Part shown: positions 24,204-32,618 of the stretch, one piece after another | Position numbering within the stretch: position 1 is the stretch's first letter | Layout: each line of letters starts with the position of its first letter | Assembly (NCBI GenBank): GCA_036574075.1 | Contig: JAINCN010000045.1 | Span: forward strand, 1-51,592 | Length of the DNA stretch: 51,592 bases | Direction of reading: 5' to 3' | Source of the DNA: Deltaproteobacteria bacterium | Lineage (GTDB): Bacteria > Desulfobacterota > Dissulfuribacteria > Dissulfuribacterales > UBA5754 | Position numbers and translations under genes: made by a program | Notes under the pieces: model-generated | The model's database searches: none | Seen by the model: only the letters and a program-made list of their open reading frames with translations | Told to the model about the DNA's origin: nothing

Positions 24204-25820
24204 ATGGCCAAGGAATCTACACCCAAGGAAATGCAGCGCATTGACTACAATCCGCCCACCAAAGGGTGGATGGACACGCCGGTCAACATCAAGCCGGGCA
24301 TGTACTGCTACCCGGCCAAGCCTGAAAAGATCGAAGACGTCGGCATGCCAAACCCTCACAAGTGGTCTGTGACCGACGAGGACTGGCACCTTCCAGCAGA
24401 CTGGAAGGAGACCTTTCTCGAGGGGATGCGGGATCGTCTGCAAAAGCACCGTAGCTTCAAGATCTTCATGGACATTTGTGTTCGCTGCGGGGCATGTGCT
24501 GACAAGTGTCACTTCTTCCTGGGCACAGGGGATCCGAAAAACATGCCGGTCGTGAGGGCGGAACTCCTAAGATCCGTTTACCGGGGCGAGTTCACCAAGG
24601 CCGGGCGGATACTCGGCAGGCTTGCAGGCGGCAGGAAGCTCACCCCCGAGGTCATCAAGGAGCTCTGGTACTACTTTTTCCAGTGCACTGAGTGCCGACG
24701 CTGCTCTCTGTTCTGTCCATACGGAATAGATACTGCCGAGATCACCATCATCGGAAGGGAACTCCTGAACCTCCTCGGACTCAACATCAACTGGATACAG
24801 GAGCCGGTCTCCAACTGCTACCGGATAGGCAACCACCTCGGACTCCAGCCCCGCACATACAAGGAGAACATCGAATTCCTGCTCGATGACATAGAGACCT
24901 ACGTGGGGATCAGGATAAACCCGACCTTCAACCGCAAAGGGGCTGAGATCCTCTTCGCCACGCCTTCCGGAGACGTCTTCGCCGACCCTGGGATCTACAC
25001 CCTCATGGGCTACCTCATGCTCTTTGAGCACATCGGCCTTGACTACACTTGGAGTACGTATTGCTCTGAGACCGGAAACTTCGGTTTCTTCACATCCCTC
25101 GAGATGGCCAAAAGGCTCAACTATAAGATCTATGCAGAGGCCAAAAGGCTCGGGGTCAAGTGGATCCTCGGCGGGGAGTGCGGCCACATGTGGCGGGTCA
25201 TCCACCAGTATATGGACACATTCAACGGACCCGCCGACTTCCTTGAGGAACCGGTTTCTCCAATCACGGGAACGAAGTTCGAAAACGCCAAGTCCACGAA
25301 GATGGTCCACATCACCGAGTTCACTGCTGATCTCATCAGGCATGGCAAGCTCAAGCTCGACAAGAGCAGAAATGACCATCTGCGGGTCACGTTCCACGAC
25401 TCTTGCAACCCCTCGCGCGCCATGGGTCTACTTGAAGAACCACGTTATGTCATAAAGAGCGTCTGCAACCATTTCTATGAGATGCCCGAGAACACGATCC
25501 GGGAACAGACCTTCTGCTGCGGAAGTGGAGCGGGCCTGAACGCCAGTGAGAACATGGAGCTGCGGCTCAGGGGCGGATTCCCAAGGGCGAACGCCGTCCG
25601 GCATGTCCACGAAAAGTACGGGGTGAATACGCTTGCGTGTGTCTGTGCTATAGACCGGGCCGCCCTGCCTGCACTCATGAACTACTGGGTGCCTGGAGTG
25701 ACGGTTGCGGGCGTGACAGAACTCGTGGCCAACGCCCTCATCATGGAGGGAGAAGGACCGAGGACCAAGAATCTCAGGGGTGAAGACATACCAGGCAGGG
25801 AGGAGGCAGGCAATGTATGA
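24204..25820 (+). CDS. dsrK: DsrK, HdrD-like iron-sulfur catalytic subunit
   Basis: This cytoplasmic subunit is believed to reduce the DsrC trisulfide. The 538 residues contain two [4Fe-4S] ferredoxin motifs (C92, C95, C98, C102 and C161, C164, C167, C171). They also contain the HdrD-like cysteine-rich region for the non-cubane catalytic cluster: GGECGHMW, FHDSCNPSR, TFCCGSGAG and CVCAIDR. Length and motif order are normal for DsrK. Its end overlaps the dsrJ start by eight bases. Confidence 0.96.
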   Translation: MAKESTPKEMQRIDYNPPTKGWMDTPVNIKPGMYCYPAKPEKIEDVGMPNPHKWSVTDEDWHLPADWKETFLEGMRDRLQKHRSFKIFMDICVRCGACADKCHFFLGTGDPKNMPVVRAELLRSVYRGEFTKAGRILGRLAGGRKLTPEVIKELWYYFFQCTECRRCSLFCPYGIDTAEITIIGRELLNLLGLNINWIQEPVSNCYRIGNHLGLQPRTYKENIEFLLDDIETYVGIRINPTFNRKGAEILFATPSGDVFADPGIYTLMGYLMLFEHIGLDYTWSTYCSETGNFGFFTSLEMAKRLNYKIYAEAKRLGVKWILGGECGHMWRVIHQYMDTFNGPADFLEEPVSPITGTKFENAKSTKMVHITEFTADLIRHGKLKLDKSRNDHLRVTFHDSCNPSRAMGLLEEPRYVIKSVCNHFYEMPENTIREQTFCCGSGAGLNASENMELRLRGGFPRANAVRHVHEKYGVNTLACVCAIDRAALPALMNYWVPGVTVAGVTELVANALIMEGEGPRTKNLRGEDIPGREEAGNV

Positions 25821-26217
25821 CGCGAACAAGATCCTGATCGGGCTCGTGATCTTTCTCGGGCTCATGACCTATCCGGTCTGGTCCGGTTTGGGTCGTGCCG
25901 TACCGGCTCCAAAGCCAGAGATCGAAACGCCAGAAATCCAGAAGATGGAGAAAAAAAGGTGCGTGGAGGAGACACACTACATGAAGACCACGCACATGCA
26001 GTTGCTAAACCAGTGGAGGGATGAAGCGCTCCGAAGAGGAGAACGCGAATATACCAATGCCCGTGGAGAAAAGATCCTCATGAGCCTCCAGCTCACCTGC
26101 ATGAAATGCCACTCCAACAAGGACAAATTCTGTGACAGCTGCCACAATTACACCGGGGTAAAACCCTATTGCTGGGACTGTCACCTCACGCCTAAGCAGA
26201 TAAAAGAAGGGATATGA
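25813..26217 (+). CDS. dsrJ: DsrJ, periplasmic triheme cytochrome c
   Basis: An uncleaved N-terminal membrane anchor (about 6-24, ILIGLVIFLGLMTYPVW) is followed by a periplasmic domain with three CxxCH sites: CMKCH (96-100), CDSCH (107-111) and CWDCH (120-124). C50 within KKRCVEETHYMKTTH is the conserved candidate distal ligand for the unusual His/Cys heme of this family. ATG 25813 is chosen because an AGGAGG site lies upstream at normal spacing and it overlaps dsrK. The product is 134 residues, the expected size. Confidence 0.95.
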   Translation: MYDANKILIGLVIFLGLMTYPVWSGLGRAVPAPKPEIETPEIQKMEKKRCVEETHYMKTTHMQLLNQWRDEALRRGEREYTNARGEKILMSLQLTCMKCHSNKDKFCDSCHNYTGVKPYCWDCHLTPKQIKEGI

Positions 26218-27035
26218 GCATGGACAGGAGAGAATTCATCAAGATCGCCGGCCTGACATCGCTTTTTGGTGCAGGTGCCTCTGGTGCCTTCCAGCTCCTT
26301 GAACCCGGCGTCCTCGATGCCTCCACACACGAGGAACACGGCCACGGAGACGCCGCACACGGACAGGCAGAGGAGCAGGCATCTGGCCCCAAGGTCCGAT
26401 GGGCCATGATCGTCGATGTCAGAAAGTGTGAAGATCCCGAGGTCGTCAAAAGGATCGTGAAGGCGTGTCACACCGCGCACAACGTCCCTGACTTTGGCAA
26501 TCCGAAGGATGAAGTAAAGTGGATCTGGGCAGACACATACGAACACGCCTTCACGGACTCGGCCAACGAGTTCATGGACAAGGGCATCGAACACCTGCCG
26601 TTCCTTTTGCTCTGCAACCACTGCGACGATCCCCCCTGTGTCCGGGTCTGTCCCACGAAGGCGACCTTCAAGAGGCCCGACGGCATAGTGGCAATGGACT
26701 ACCACCGCTGCATCGGCTGCAGGTTCTGCATGGCAGGGTGCCCGTATGGGTCCAGGAGTTTCAACTGGCGCGATCCAAGGACTGTACTTAAGGGCAAGCC
26801 GCCCAATCCGGATTTCCCCACACGCGTGCGAGGGGTCGTAGAAAAGTGCAACTTCTGTGTCGAGCGCATCTGGAAAGGGCTTCAGCCCGCCTGTGTGGAG
26901 GCGGCGCCGAATGTCCTCACCTTCGGCAACCTGGCAGATCCCAATTCCAACGTCAGGCAGATCCTCCGTACACGCGTCTCCATGAGGAGAAAGCCCGAGC
27001 TTGGGACCAAACCGTCAGTATTCTATCTGGTGTGA
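26214..27035 (+). CDS. dsrO: DsrO, periplasmic iron-sulfur subunit
   Basis: This is a ferredoxin-type electron-transfer subunit with an N-terminal twin-arginine signal (DRREFIKIAGLTSLFGAGAS), so it is exported folded by the Tat system. Cysteine groups for cubane clusters are visible: CNHCDDPPCVRVCP, CIGCRFCMAGCPYG and CNFCVERI with a later CVEAAP. A His-rich linker (EEHGHGDAAHGQAEE) follows the signal. The ATG overlaps the dsrJ stop (ATGA). ATG 26220 is a second possible start. It is expected to contact DsrJ and DsrP. Confidence 0.95.
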   Translation: MSMDRREFIKIAGLTSLFGAGASGAFQLLEPGVLDASTHEEHGHGDAAHGQAEEQASGPKVRWAMIVDVRKCEDPEVVKRIVKACHTAHNVPDFGNPKDEVKWIWADTYEHAFTDSANEFMDKGIEHLPFLLLCNHCDDPPCVRVCPTKATFKRPDGIVAMDYHRCIGCRFCMAGCPYGSRSFNWRDPRTVLKGKPPNPDFPTRVRGVVEKCNFCVERIWKGLQPACVEAAPNVLTFGNLADPNSNVRQILRTRVSMRRKPELGTKPSVFYLV

Positions 27036-27042
27036 GGGTGTC

Positions 27043-28197
27043 ATGATAGAAAAGGCATTGAAAGGCGAACCTCGTTATTGGGCCTGGATCTTTTTCCTGC
27101 TCTCCATCATCGGGGTAGGATTTGGCTGCTACCTCTACCAGCTGTCTTACGGACTCGGCGTCACGGGCATGAGCCGGGATGTCTCCTGGGGTGTCTACAT
27201 CGCCCAGTTCACCTATCTGGTCGGTGTGGCTGCGTCTGCCGTCATGCTCGTCATACCCATGTATCTCCACCACTTCAAAAAATACGCGAAGGTGGTCATC
27301 TTCGGCGAGTTTCTCGCCATCGCCGCTGTGACCATGTGCCTTCTCTTCATCATCGTGGACATCGGACAGCCCGCCCGGGTCCTGAACGTGGTCCTCCATC
27401 CCACACCCCGCTCCATCCTCTTCTGGGACATGGTGGTCCTGAACGGTTACCTTATCATAAACATTATAGTGGGCTGGAACACCCTCCTTGCGGACAAAAA
27501 GGGCGTTCCCACGCCCGGCTGGGTCAAACCCTTCATATATCTCTCCATCCCGTGGGCAATCAGCATCCATACCGTTACGGCATTTCTCTATGCTGGTCTA
27601 CCTGGCCGCCATCTGTGGCTCACAGCCGTCATGGCCCCGCGATTCCTGGCCTCTGCCTTTGCGTCCGGTCCTGCGCTCCTGACCCTCTTGCTCCTCCTCG
27701 TCAGGCGGTTCAGCAAGTTCGATGCGGGGTTTGATGCCTTCCAGACCCTGGCCAAGACCATCTGCTATGCCATGATCATCAACGTCTTCCTGCTCCTCAT
27801 GGAGTTCTTCACTGCATACTACAGCCATATCCCTGGACACATACACGGACTTGAATATCTCTTTTTCGGACTCCATGGTTATGACAATCTTGTTCCGTTT
27901 ATGTGGACTTCCGCCATCCTTGGCGTCATTGGCATATTTCTCCTCCTTGTACCGAAACTCCGCATGCGCTACGACCTCCTTGCTGTGGGATGCGGTGCCA
28001 TTTTCTTGGGCACATATATCGACAAGGGTGTTGGGCTCGTCCTCGGTGGGTTTGTACCCAACCCCTTTGAAGGGGTAACGCAATACTATCCGACCTTCCC
28101 CGAACTCATGATAACCCTCGCCATCTGGGGTATCGGGGCATTGATCCTCACCATCCTTTACAAGATCGCCATATCGGTTAGGGAGGAGACGGCCTGA
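27043..28197 (+). CDS. dsrP: DsrP, NrfD-type membrane subunit
   Basis: A polytopic NrfD/PsrC family protein of 384 residues with ten hydrophobic segments exchanges electrons between the quinone pool and DsrO. The N-terminal half has SWGVYIAQFTYLVGVAASAVM and the HHFKKYAKVVIFGEFLAIAA segment. The loop YYSHIPGHIHGLEYLFFG is in the second half. ATG 27043 begins MIEKALKGEPRYWAW; the longer frame overlaps dsrO. It is the last gene of the operon, followed 24 bases later by a strong intrinsic terminator. Confidence 0.94.
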   Translation: MIEKALKGEPRYWAWIFFLLSIIGVGFGCYLYQLSYGLGVTGMSRDVSWGVYIAQFTYLVGVAASAVMLVIPMYLHHFKKYAKVVIFGEFLAIAAVTMCLLFIIVDIGQPARVLNVVLHPTPRSILFWDMVVLNGYLIINIIVGWNTLLADKKGVPTPGWVKPFIYLSIPWAISIHTVTAFLYAGLPGRHLWLTAVMAPRFLASAFASGPALLTLLLLLVRRFSKFDAGFDAFQTLAKTICYAMIINVFLLLMEFFTAYYSHIPGHIHGLEYLFFGLHGYDNLVPFMWTSAILGVIGIFLLLVPKLRMRYDLLAVGCGAIFLGTYIDKGVGLVLGGFVPNPFEGVTQYYPTFPELMITLAIWGIGALILTILYKIAISVREETA

Positions 28198-28220
28198 CAT
28201 CTTTACTGCCGGAAGTTCCT

Positions 28221-28250
28221 AAAAAAGGCCGCCTTGTGGCGGCCTTTTTT
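28221..28250 (+). terminator. Intrinsic terminator of the dsr operon
   Basis: AAAAAAGGCCGCC, loop TTGT, GGCGGCC and TTTTTT form a 7-bp GC stem (13 bp counting the A/T part) ending in a T6 run. The symmetric A6/T6 sides would allow it to work from both directions. Confidence 0.93.
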
Positions 28251-28273
28251 GTCCCACTTAATGTTGATATATA

Positions 28274-28310
28274 CCTGAATCCGTGTGCCTACGGCCGGGA
28301 TATTTGTTTA
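28274..28310 (-). mobile_element. MITE fragment (one end only)
   Basis: CCTGAATCCGTGTGCCTACGGCCGGG and ATATTTGTTT match one end and half of the internal palindrome of the MITE family. The matching right part is absent. It lies in the leader of the TPR gene, 13 bases before its start codon. Confidence 0.65.
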
Positions 28311-28323
28311 AAGGGGAAAAACC

Positions 28324-28977
28324 ATGACACCTGCGCCTCAAACATCAACTCAATTGGACGGCATGATCGACCATCTCCGGGATGAACTCAAAAAAAACCC
28401 CAGGTCGGTCATCGCCCATCATCGCTTGGCCCTTTCGCTGTGGAAGGCCCAACGCATTGAGGAAGCCATCGACATGTTTACCAAGGCACTCGAGATCGAC
28501 CCCATATCCTTTGAAATCCGTATCAATCTCGGATCACTCTATTTCCAGATCGGCAGATTCGAAGAAGGGATCCAGGAAAACAAAAAGGCCCTCGAGATCT
28601 ACCCCCGCTCCGCAGAGGCGTTGACCAACATCGGCTCCGCCTACATCCATCTCAAAAAGTGGCAAGAGGCAGCTGACTACCTGAAGAAGGCCATCGCCAT
28701 CAAGCCCACCATGGTCCCGGCCTGGACCAACCTCACGACCGTCCTCATAGAGATGGGTGAATACACAGAGGCCAAGGAGGCAGGAGAGCAGGCGGTCAAA
28801 CTCGCACCGACCTTTCCCCTCGCCCACAACAACCTTGCCGTTGCCTTTTATCACTTGGGAAATTACGAAAAGGCCCGCATTCACATGGAAAAGGCCAGAG
28901 ACTTGGGTTATCCAGTCCACCCCGATTTCATTGAACTGGTCCAAGAAAAGGCATCTCAGGCAACCCAGAGGCAATAA
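28324..28977 (+). CDS. TPR-repeat protein
   Basis: The 217-residue soluble protein is built of about five tetratricopeptide repeats. Examples are KAQRIEEAIDMFTKALEIDP, GRFEEGIQENKKALEIYPRS, KKWQEAADYLKKAIAIKP and GEYTEAKEAGEQAVKLAP. No signal peptide is visible. An AAAGGGG site precedes ATG 28324. It is followed after five bases by the DVU0298-type HEAT/TPR gene, so the two are probably co-transcribed. They follow dsrP but are separated from it by the terminator. It is probably a protein-interaction scaffold; the partner is unknown. Confidence 0.85.
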   Translation: MTPAPQTSTQLDGMIDHLRDELKKNPRSVIAHHRLALSLWKAQRIEEAIDMFTKALEIDPISFEIRINLGSLYFQIGRFEEGIQENKKALEIYPRSAEALTNIGSAYIHLKKWQEAADYLKKAIAIKPTMVPAWTNLTTVLIEMGEYTEAKEAGEQAVKLAPTFPLAHNNLAVAFYHLGNYEKARIHMEKARDLGYPVHPDFIELVQEKASQATQRQ

Positions 28978-28982
28978 AGGTC

Positions 28983-30734
28983 ATGGCCAGAACCTTTGCC
29001 ACGCATCCTCCCGCATGCCCTTTTTGCAACGCGCCTCTACAACGCCCCAGCAGCCTCGAACCCGCACGTCTTGGAGATTTTGAATATGGAACATGCGAGT
29101 GCGGTGCAATCTTTGTTCACGACATAACAGGATATAATCTCGGTGCCGCCATGGTCGAGGCATTGGGTTTTGCGTGCAACGATGACTGGGATCTTGCCTG
29201 GAGCCTCGTATCAGGCGAGGACTATGAAGACGCCCTCCTCGAAAATTACGACCTTGAATCCCACCTGGTCCACCCATCAGGCCGGACGCAGGAGGGCAGG
29301 CGTGTGCGAGGGGTCCTTTCCTTCATCCGTCTCAAATCTGATATTCGCCAGGCCATCGAATCCTCCTCTGGGAAAATCATCCCCCAACATAGGGCCTTAG
29401 GGGCCATGCAGGCGGAAAAATCCCACCCACGCCGGCAATTCCCTAAGAACAAACGTTTCACCAAACAGGAGGTCGCAGACCTCGTCATGGATAGGGATGT
29501 GGACCTTCTGACGGACATGGCCCTCCACGATCCTCTCGTCCTGAGAAAGATCGAAAGGCTCCTCTACGCCCCGGACGTAACGAGGTGGAATGCGATCCTC
29601 ACCCTCGGAGGTGTCGCCGGCGGCATCGCCACCCATCGCCCTTCCCTTGTCGGCGACCTCGTCCGCCGCCTGATCTATGCCACAAACGACTCAGCAGCGG
29701 CCAGCTGGGGGGCAGTCGAAACCATCGGCGAAATCATCCGTGCCCTTCCGGATCTCTATGGGTCCTTTCTTCGGCACATCCTTGCCTACCTAAAGGAGCC
29801 GTCCCTTCGGGTACCGGTCCTTTGGGCCGTTGCCCGTGTAGGAGAACTTCATCCCCAGCTCGTCCGTGCAAACGCCTTCTTCGCCATATTCGATCTCCTT
29901 GACGACCGTGACCCTGGCGTCCGTGGACATGCGGTATGGGCCCTTGGCAGGATCAAGGCCCGAGAGGCCCTCACGAAGATCCGCTCCCTGACAAAAGACA
30001 CTGAGGCCGTATGCCTTTTTGACGGACAGACTTTGGTGCAAAGAACTGTGGGAGATCTGGCAGCCGAGGCTGTAGAGATTATAGAACGGAACGAAAAGCC
30101 TGATCAAAAGGAGAGTGCCATGAGCGAAGACCCTACTGTCTCTAAGACCGAAGAGGGAACCCGCCTCGCGGAGGCGAGGGTGCTATCACGTGAGGCAATG
30201 ATCCTCCTAGGCCAGGGAATGTCCCTTGATGCCCTGCAAAAACTGGAAAAGGCGTTCGATGTCTTTGAGTCAGAAGGGAGCATAGTGGACATCGCAAACA
30301 CGGCCGAACGCATTGGTGACATACATGTCATGCGCGGAAACATTAAGGCGGCCATTCCCGTTTACCAACGTGCACTTGCCATCTGCGAAAAGGCCGAGGA
30401 CAATGTCAGCTCGGTCATCCTCATGGAGAAGATCATCGATCTCTACAGGGCTCAAAAGGAACACGACAAGGCACTCCCGTACTTTTTCCGGGCACTCGAG
30501 ATCGTCGAAAAACTGGGTGACGCCTCCCGCTCCGTCTTCTATCTTACGGGCATTGGCGACCATTTTCAGCGCGCCGGGAAACTCGCAGATGCGCTGGATG
30601 CATACCGTATCGCCCACAAGATCTGCAAGGGTATGGGCGCGAGAGAAAGGGCAGAAATCCTGGAAAAGGGCATTGCAAAGATCGAAAAGGATCTGGCAGG
30701 CTTCAAGGATTCCTCCGCGTCTGATTCGGTCTGA
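28983..30734 (+). CDS. DVU0298-type HEAT-repeat protein fused to TPR domain
   Basis: The N-terminal part (about 1-370) resembles the DVU0298 family, common in sulfate reducers near dsr genes. It has an N-terminal zinc- or cluster-like cysteine set (CPFCNAP and CECG), then helical HEAT-like repeats (VRGHAVWALGRIKAREALTKI). A linker at about 375-385 leads to a C-terminal domain with at least four TPRs, including AIPVYQRALAICEKAED, KALPYFFRALEIVEKLGD and DALDAYRIAHKICKGMG. The fusion is seamless with no stop or frameshift. The reaction, if any, is unknown. The association with Dsr function is contextual. Confidence 0.8.
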   Translation: MARTFATHPPACPFCNAPLQRPSSLEPARLGDFEYGTCECGAIFVHDITGYNLGAAMVEALGFACNDDWDLAWSLVSGEDYEDALLENYDLESHLVHPSGRTQEGRRVRGVLSFIRLKSDIRQAIESSSGKIIPQHRALGAMQAEKSHPRRQFPKNKRFTKQEVADLVMDRDVDLLTDMALHDPLVLRKIERLLYAPDVTRWNAILTLGGVAGGIATHRPSLVGDLVRRLIYATNDSAAASWGAVETIGEIIRALPDLYGSFLRHILAYLKEPSLRVPVLWAVARVGELHPQLVRANAFFAIFDLLDDRDPGVRGHAVWALGRIKAREALTKIRSLTKDTEAVCLFDGQTLVQRTVGDLAAEAVEIIERNEKPDQKESAMSEDPTVSKTEEGTRLAEARVLSREAMILLGQGMSLDALQKLEKAFDVFESEGSIVDIANTAERIGDIHVMRGNIKAAIPVYQRALAICEKAEDNVSSVILMEKIIDLYRAQKEHDKALPYFFRALEIVEKLGDASRSVFYLTGIGDHFQRAGKLADALDAYRIAHKICKGMGARERAEILEKGIAKIEKDLAGFKDSSASDSV

Positions 30735-30859
30735 AAACATGCCTGATCCCGCTGAAAAAACCCGATTCTCGCGGCGTTGCTTCAATTTTCCAGTCACTGC
30801 GGCGTATACGGATTCAAAATATAGCAGAGGCCGGTAAGCGGCCACTCACGAAAAATTCC

Positions 30860-31567
30860 ATGAAATGCCAGCGGTGCGGAACCTGCTGCAGGAAGGGGGG
30901 GCCGACCCTCCACTCCTCTGATATGGGCCTGATCCAAGGAGGATGCCTTTTACCCCGCCACCTCTTCACTGTGCGGGCAGGGGAACTGGTCTATCATCCC
31001 CAGAAAAGGTCTCTCATGGTGCTCCCACAGGAGTTGATAAAGATCAGGGGGCAATCCGGCTCGTGGGCATGCATTTTTTACGACGATAGTGCAGGATGCA
31101 CGATCTATGAAAATCGCCCGCTCGAATGCCGCGTCCTCACGTGCTGGGATGAAGGCCCCATATCCGGGCTTTTTCTGCAGGATCTTCTCTCTCGGGGATC
31201 CCTCATCCCGACCGGAAGCATCCTTTCCGAGATAATAGAGGCCTATGACCGGGCCTTTCCCACCCAGACCGTCTTCGGTCTCTTGCGTTCCCTGGCCGAA
31301 CCATCTCATCCGCCCTCCATCTCGGCCGAGCTGGAACGGATTACCCAGGCAGATGAGACCTTCAGGCAGACAGCCGTCTCGAGCCTCGGGATCCCAGAGG
31401 ATTCACTCCCTTTTTTCTTTGGGAGACCGATCGCGGAGATCATTGCCCAGGTTACGAAAGGACCGCAAAATCTGCTGCTGGATCGCGAAATAACCTTGGA
31501 AGATGAGGTGGCCCCAAAAAACGGGAAGCCCTGGCTGCCGGCTGGCAGGAAGGTGCGCAAATCCTGA
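30860..31567 (+). CDS. YkgJ-type CxxCxxCC cysteine-cluster protein
   Basis: This protein of the YkgJ family (putative zinc- or iron-chelating domain) has the N-terminal motif CQRCGTCC at residues 3-10 and a second set in CTIYENRPLECRVLTC. The domain sits in the first half; the second half is helical with no known motif. The length of 235 is longer than the bare domain. The function of the family is not firmly known. It begins 125 bases after the HEAT/TPR gene, in a gap without a recognisable terminator. Confidence 0.85.
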   Translation: MKCQRCGTCCRKGGPTLHSSDMGLIQGGCLLPRHLFTVRAGELVYHPQKRSLMVLPQELIKIRGQSGSWACIFYDDSAGCTIYENRPLECRVLTCWDEGPISGLFLQDLLSRGSLIPTGSILSEIIEAYDRAFPTQTVFGLLRSLAEPSHPPSISAELERITQADETFRQTAVSSLGIPEDSLPFFFGRPIAEIIAQVTKGPQNLLLDREITLEDEVAPKNGKPWLPAGRKVRKS

Positions 31568-31605
31568 GAAATGATGGGATCTTGAACACGGCGTCATGCA
31601 GGAAG

Positions 31606-32592
31606 ATGCTGAACCTCACGACTCCAGCACCCATCGCGGCGCCAGCTATCGCCTTTCTCTGCACACTCGTCCTTTTGACCTGGATGCTCCGCAAAGGAAT
31701 GCCTTGGATGCCCATGGATCATCCGGGGGACAGATCCCTTCACAGCACCCCCATACCCCGTTCAGGAGGAATCGCCCTTATGGCCGGGGTCACAGCGGCA
31801 GTCCTGCTCATGGGGACCCAGGCCCGGCCCTGGTTGCCCTATGCCCTTTTCCTTGCCGGGATCTCCTTTATTGACGACATAAAGGGACTTTCCGCCGGGC
31901 TCCGTCTCGCTGTCCATGCCGGCGTTGCATGTGCATTTGCCATGGGGACCTTTGCCGGACATGGGGCAATGACTTATATGGCTGTGGTTCTGGCCATCGT
32001 ATGGATGACGAATCTCTACAATTTCATGGACGGCTCGGATGGACTTGCCGGCGGGATGACGGTCATCGGCTTCGGCTTTTATGGGTTGGCTGCGTGGATT
32101 CAGGGATGCCCGCTCTTTGCCGCCATGTGTTTGGCCGTATCTGCATCGGCAGGGGCCTTTCTCGTCTACAACTTCCATCCTGCCAGGATCTTTCTGGGAG
32201 ACTCCGGCTCCATCCCCCTGGGATTTACCGCCGCCGCCCTTGGGGGCTTGGGATGGATGCAGGGCATGTGGCCCCTGAGCTTCCCGGTCCTCGTCTTTTC
32301 ACCCTTCATTGTGGATGCATCCACGACCCTGGTCCGGCGCCTTCTCGCAGGGGAAAAGATCTGGATGCCCCACAAGGACCACTACTATCAAAGACTCGTG
32401 CGCATGGGATGGGGCCATGTGAAGACGGCCAGGGCCGAATACGTCCTTATGACGGCATCAGGACTCTCCGCCCTCCTGACCCTGACTCCAGGGTATTCCC
32501 TCATCGTGCCCCTTGCGTGGATCTGCATCTATGCCATCCTGATGTACTGGATCGATTCTGCCTGGCAGAGATTCAGGGGAAAAACGGCGTAA
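31606..32592 (+). CDS. WecA/MraY-like polyprenyl-phosphate sugar-phosphate transferase
   Basis: This polytopic enzyme (about eleven helices, 328 residues) transfers a sugar-1-phosphate from UDP-sugar to undecaprenyl phosphate, starting glycan assembly at the inner membrane. Catalytic and metal-binding motifs are FIDDIKG, NLYNFMDGSDGLAG, NFHPARIFLGDSGS and the HKDHYYQRLVR loop. It lies away from mraY-mur genes, so a WecA-type role is likely, perhaps priming the polysaccharide whose glycosyltransferases lie at 14-20 kb. The start may instead be TTG 31582, which extends the N-terminus by eight residues. It ends 26 bases before the convergent pyrC end. Confidence 0.88.
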   Translation: MLNLTTPAPIAAPAIAFLCTLVLLTWMLRKGMPWMPMDHPGDRSLHSTPIPRSGGIALMAGVTAAVLLMGTQARPWLPYALFLAGISFIDDIKGLSAGLRLAVHAGVACAFAMGTFAGHGAMTYMAVVLAIVWMTNLYNFMDGSDGLAGGMTVIGFGFYGLAAWIQGCPLFAAMCLAVSASAGAFLVYNFHPARIFLGDSGSIPLGFTAAALGGLGWMQGMWPLSFPVLVFSPFIVDASTTLVRRLLAGEKIWMPHKDHYYQRLVRMGWGHVKTARAEYVLMTASGLSALLTLTPGYSLIVPLAWICIYAILMYWIDSAWQRFRGKTA

Positions 32593-32618
32593 GGGATGAA
32601 AATATAGCAGGCCTTCCG

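Noticed and set aside
23189-24241. A 350-codon ORF antisense to dsrM
   Set aside because: It is the highly charged mirror of a membrane-protein gene in GC-rich DNA. dsrM on the other strand is certain and fits the operon.
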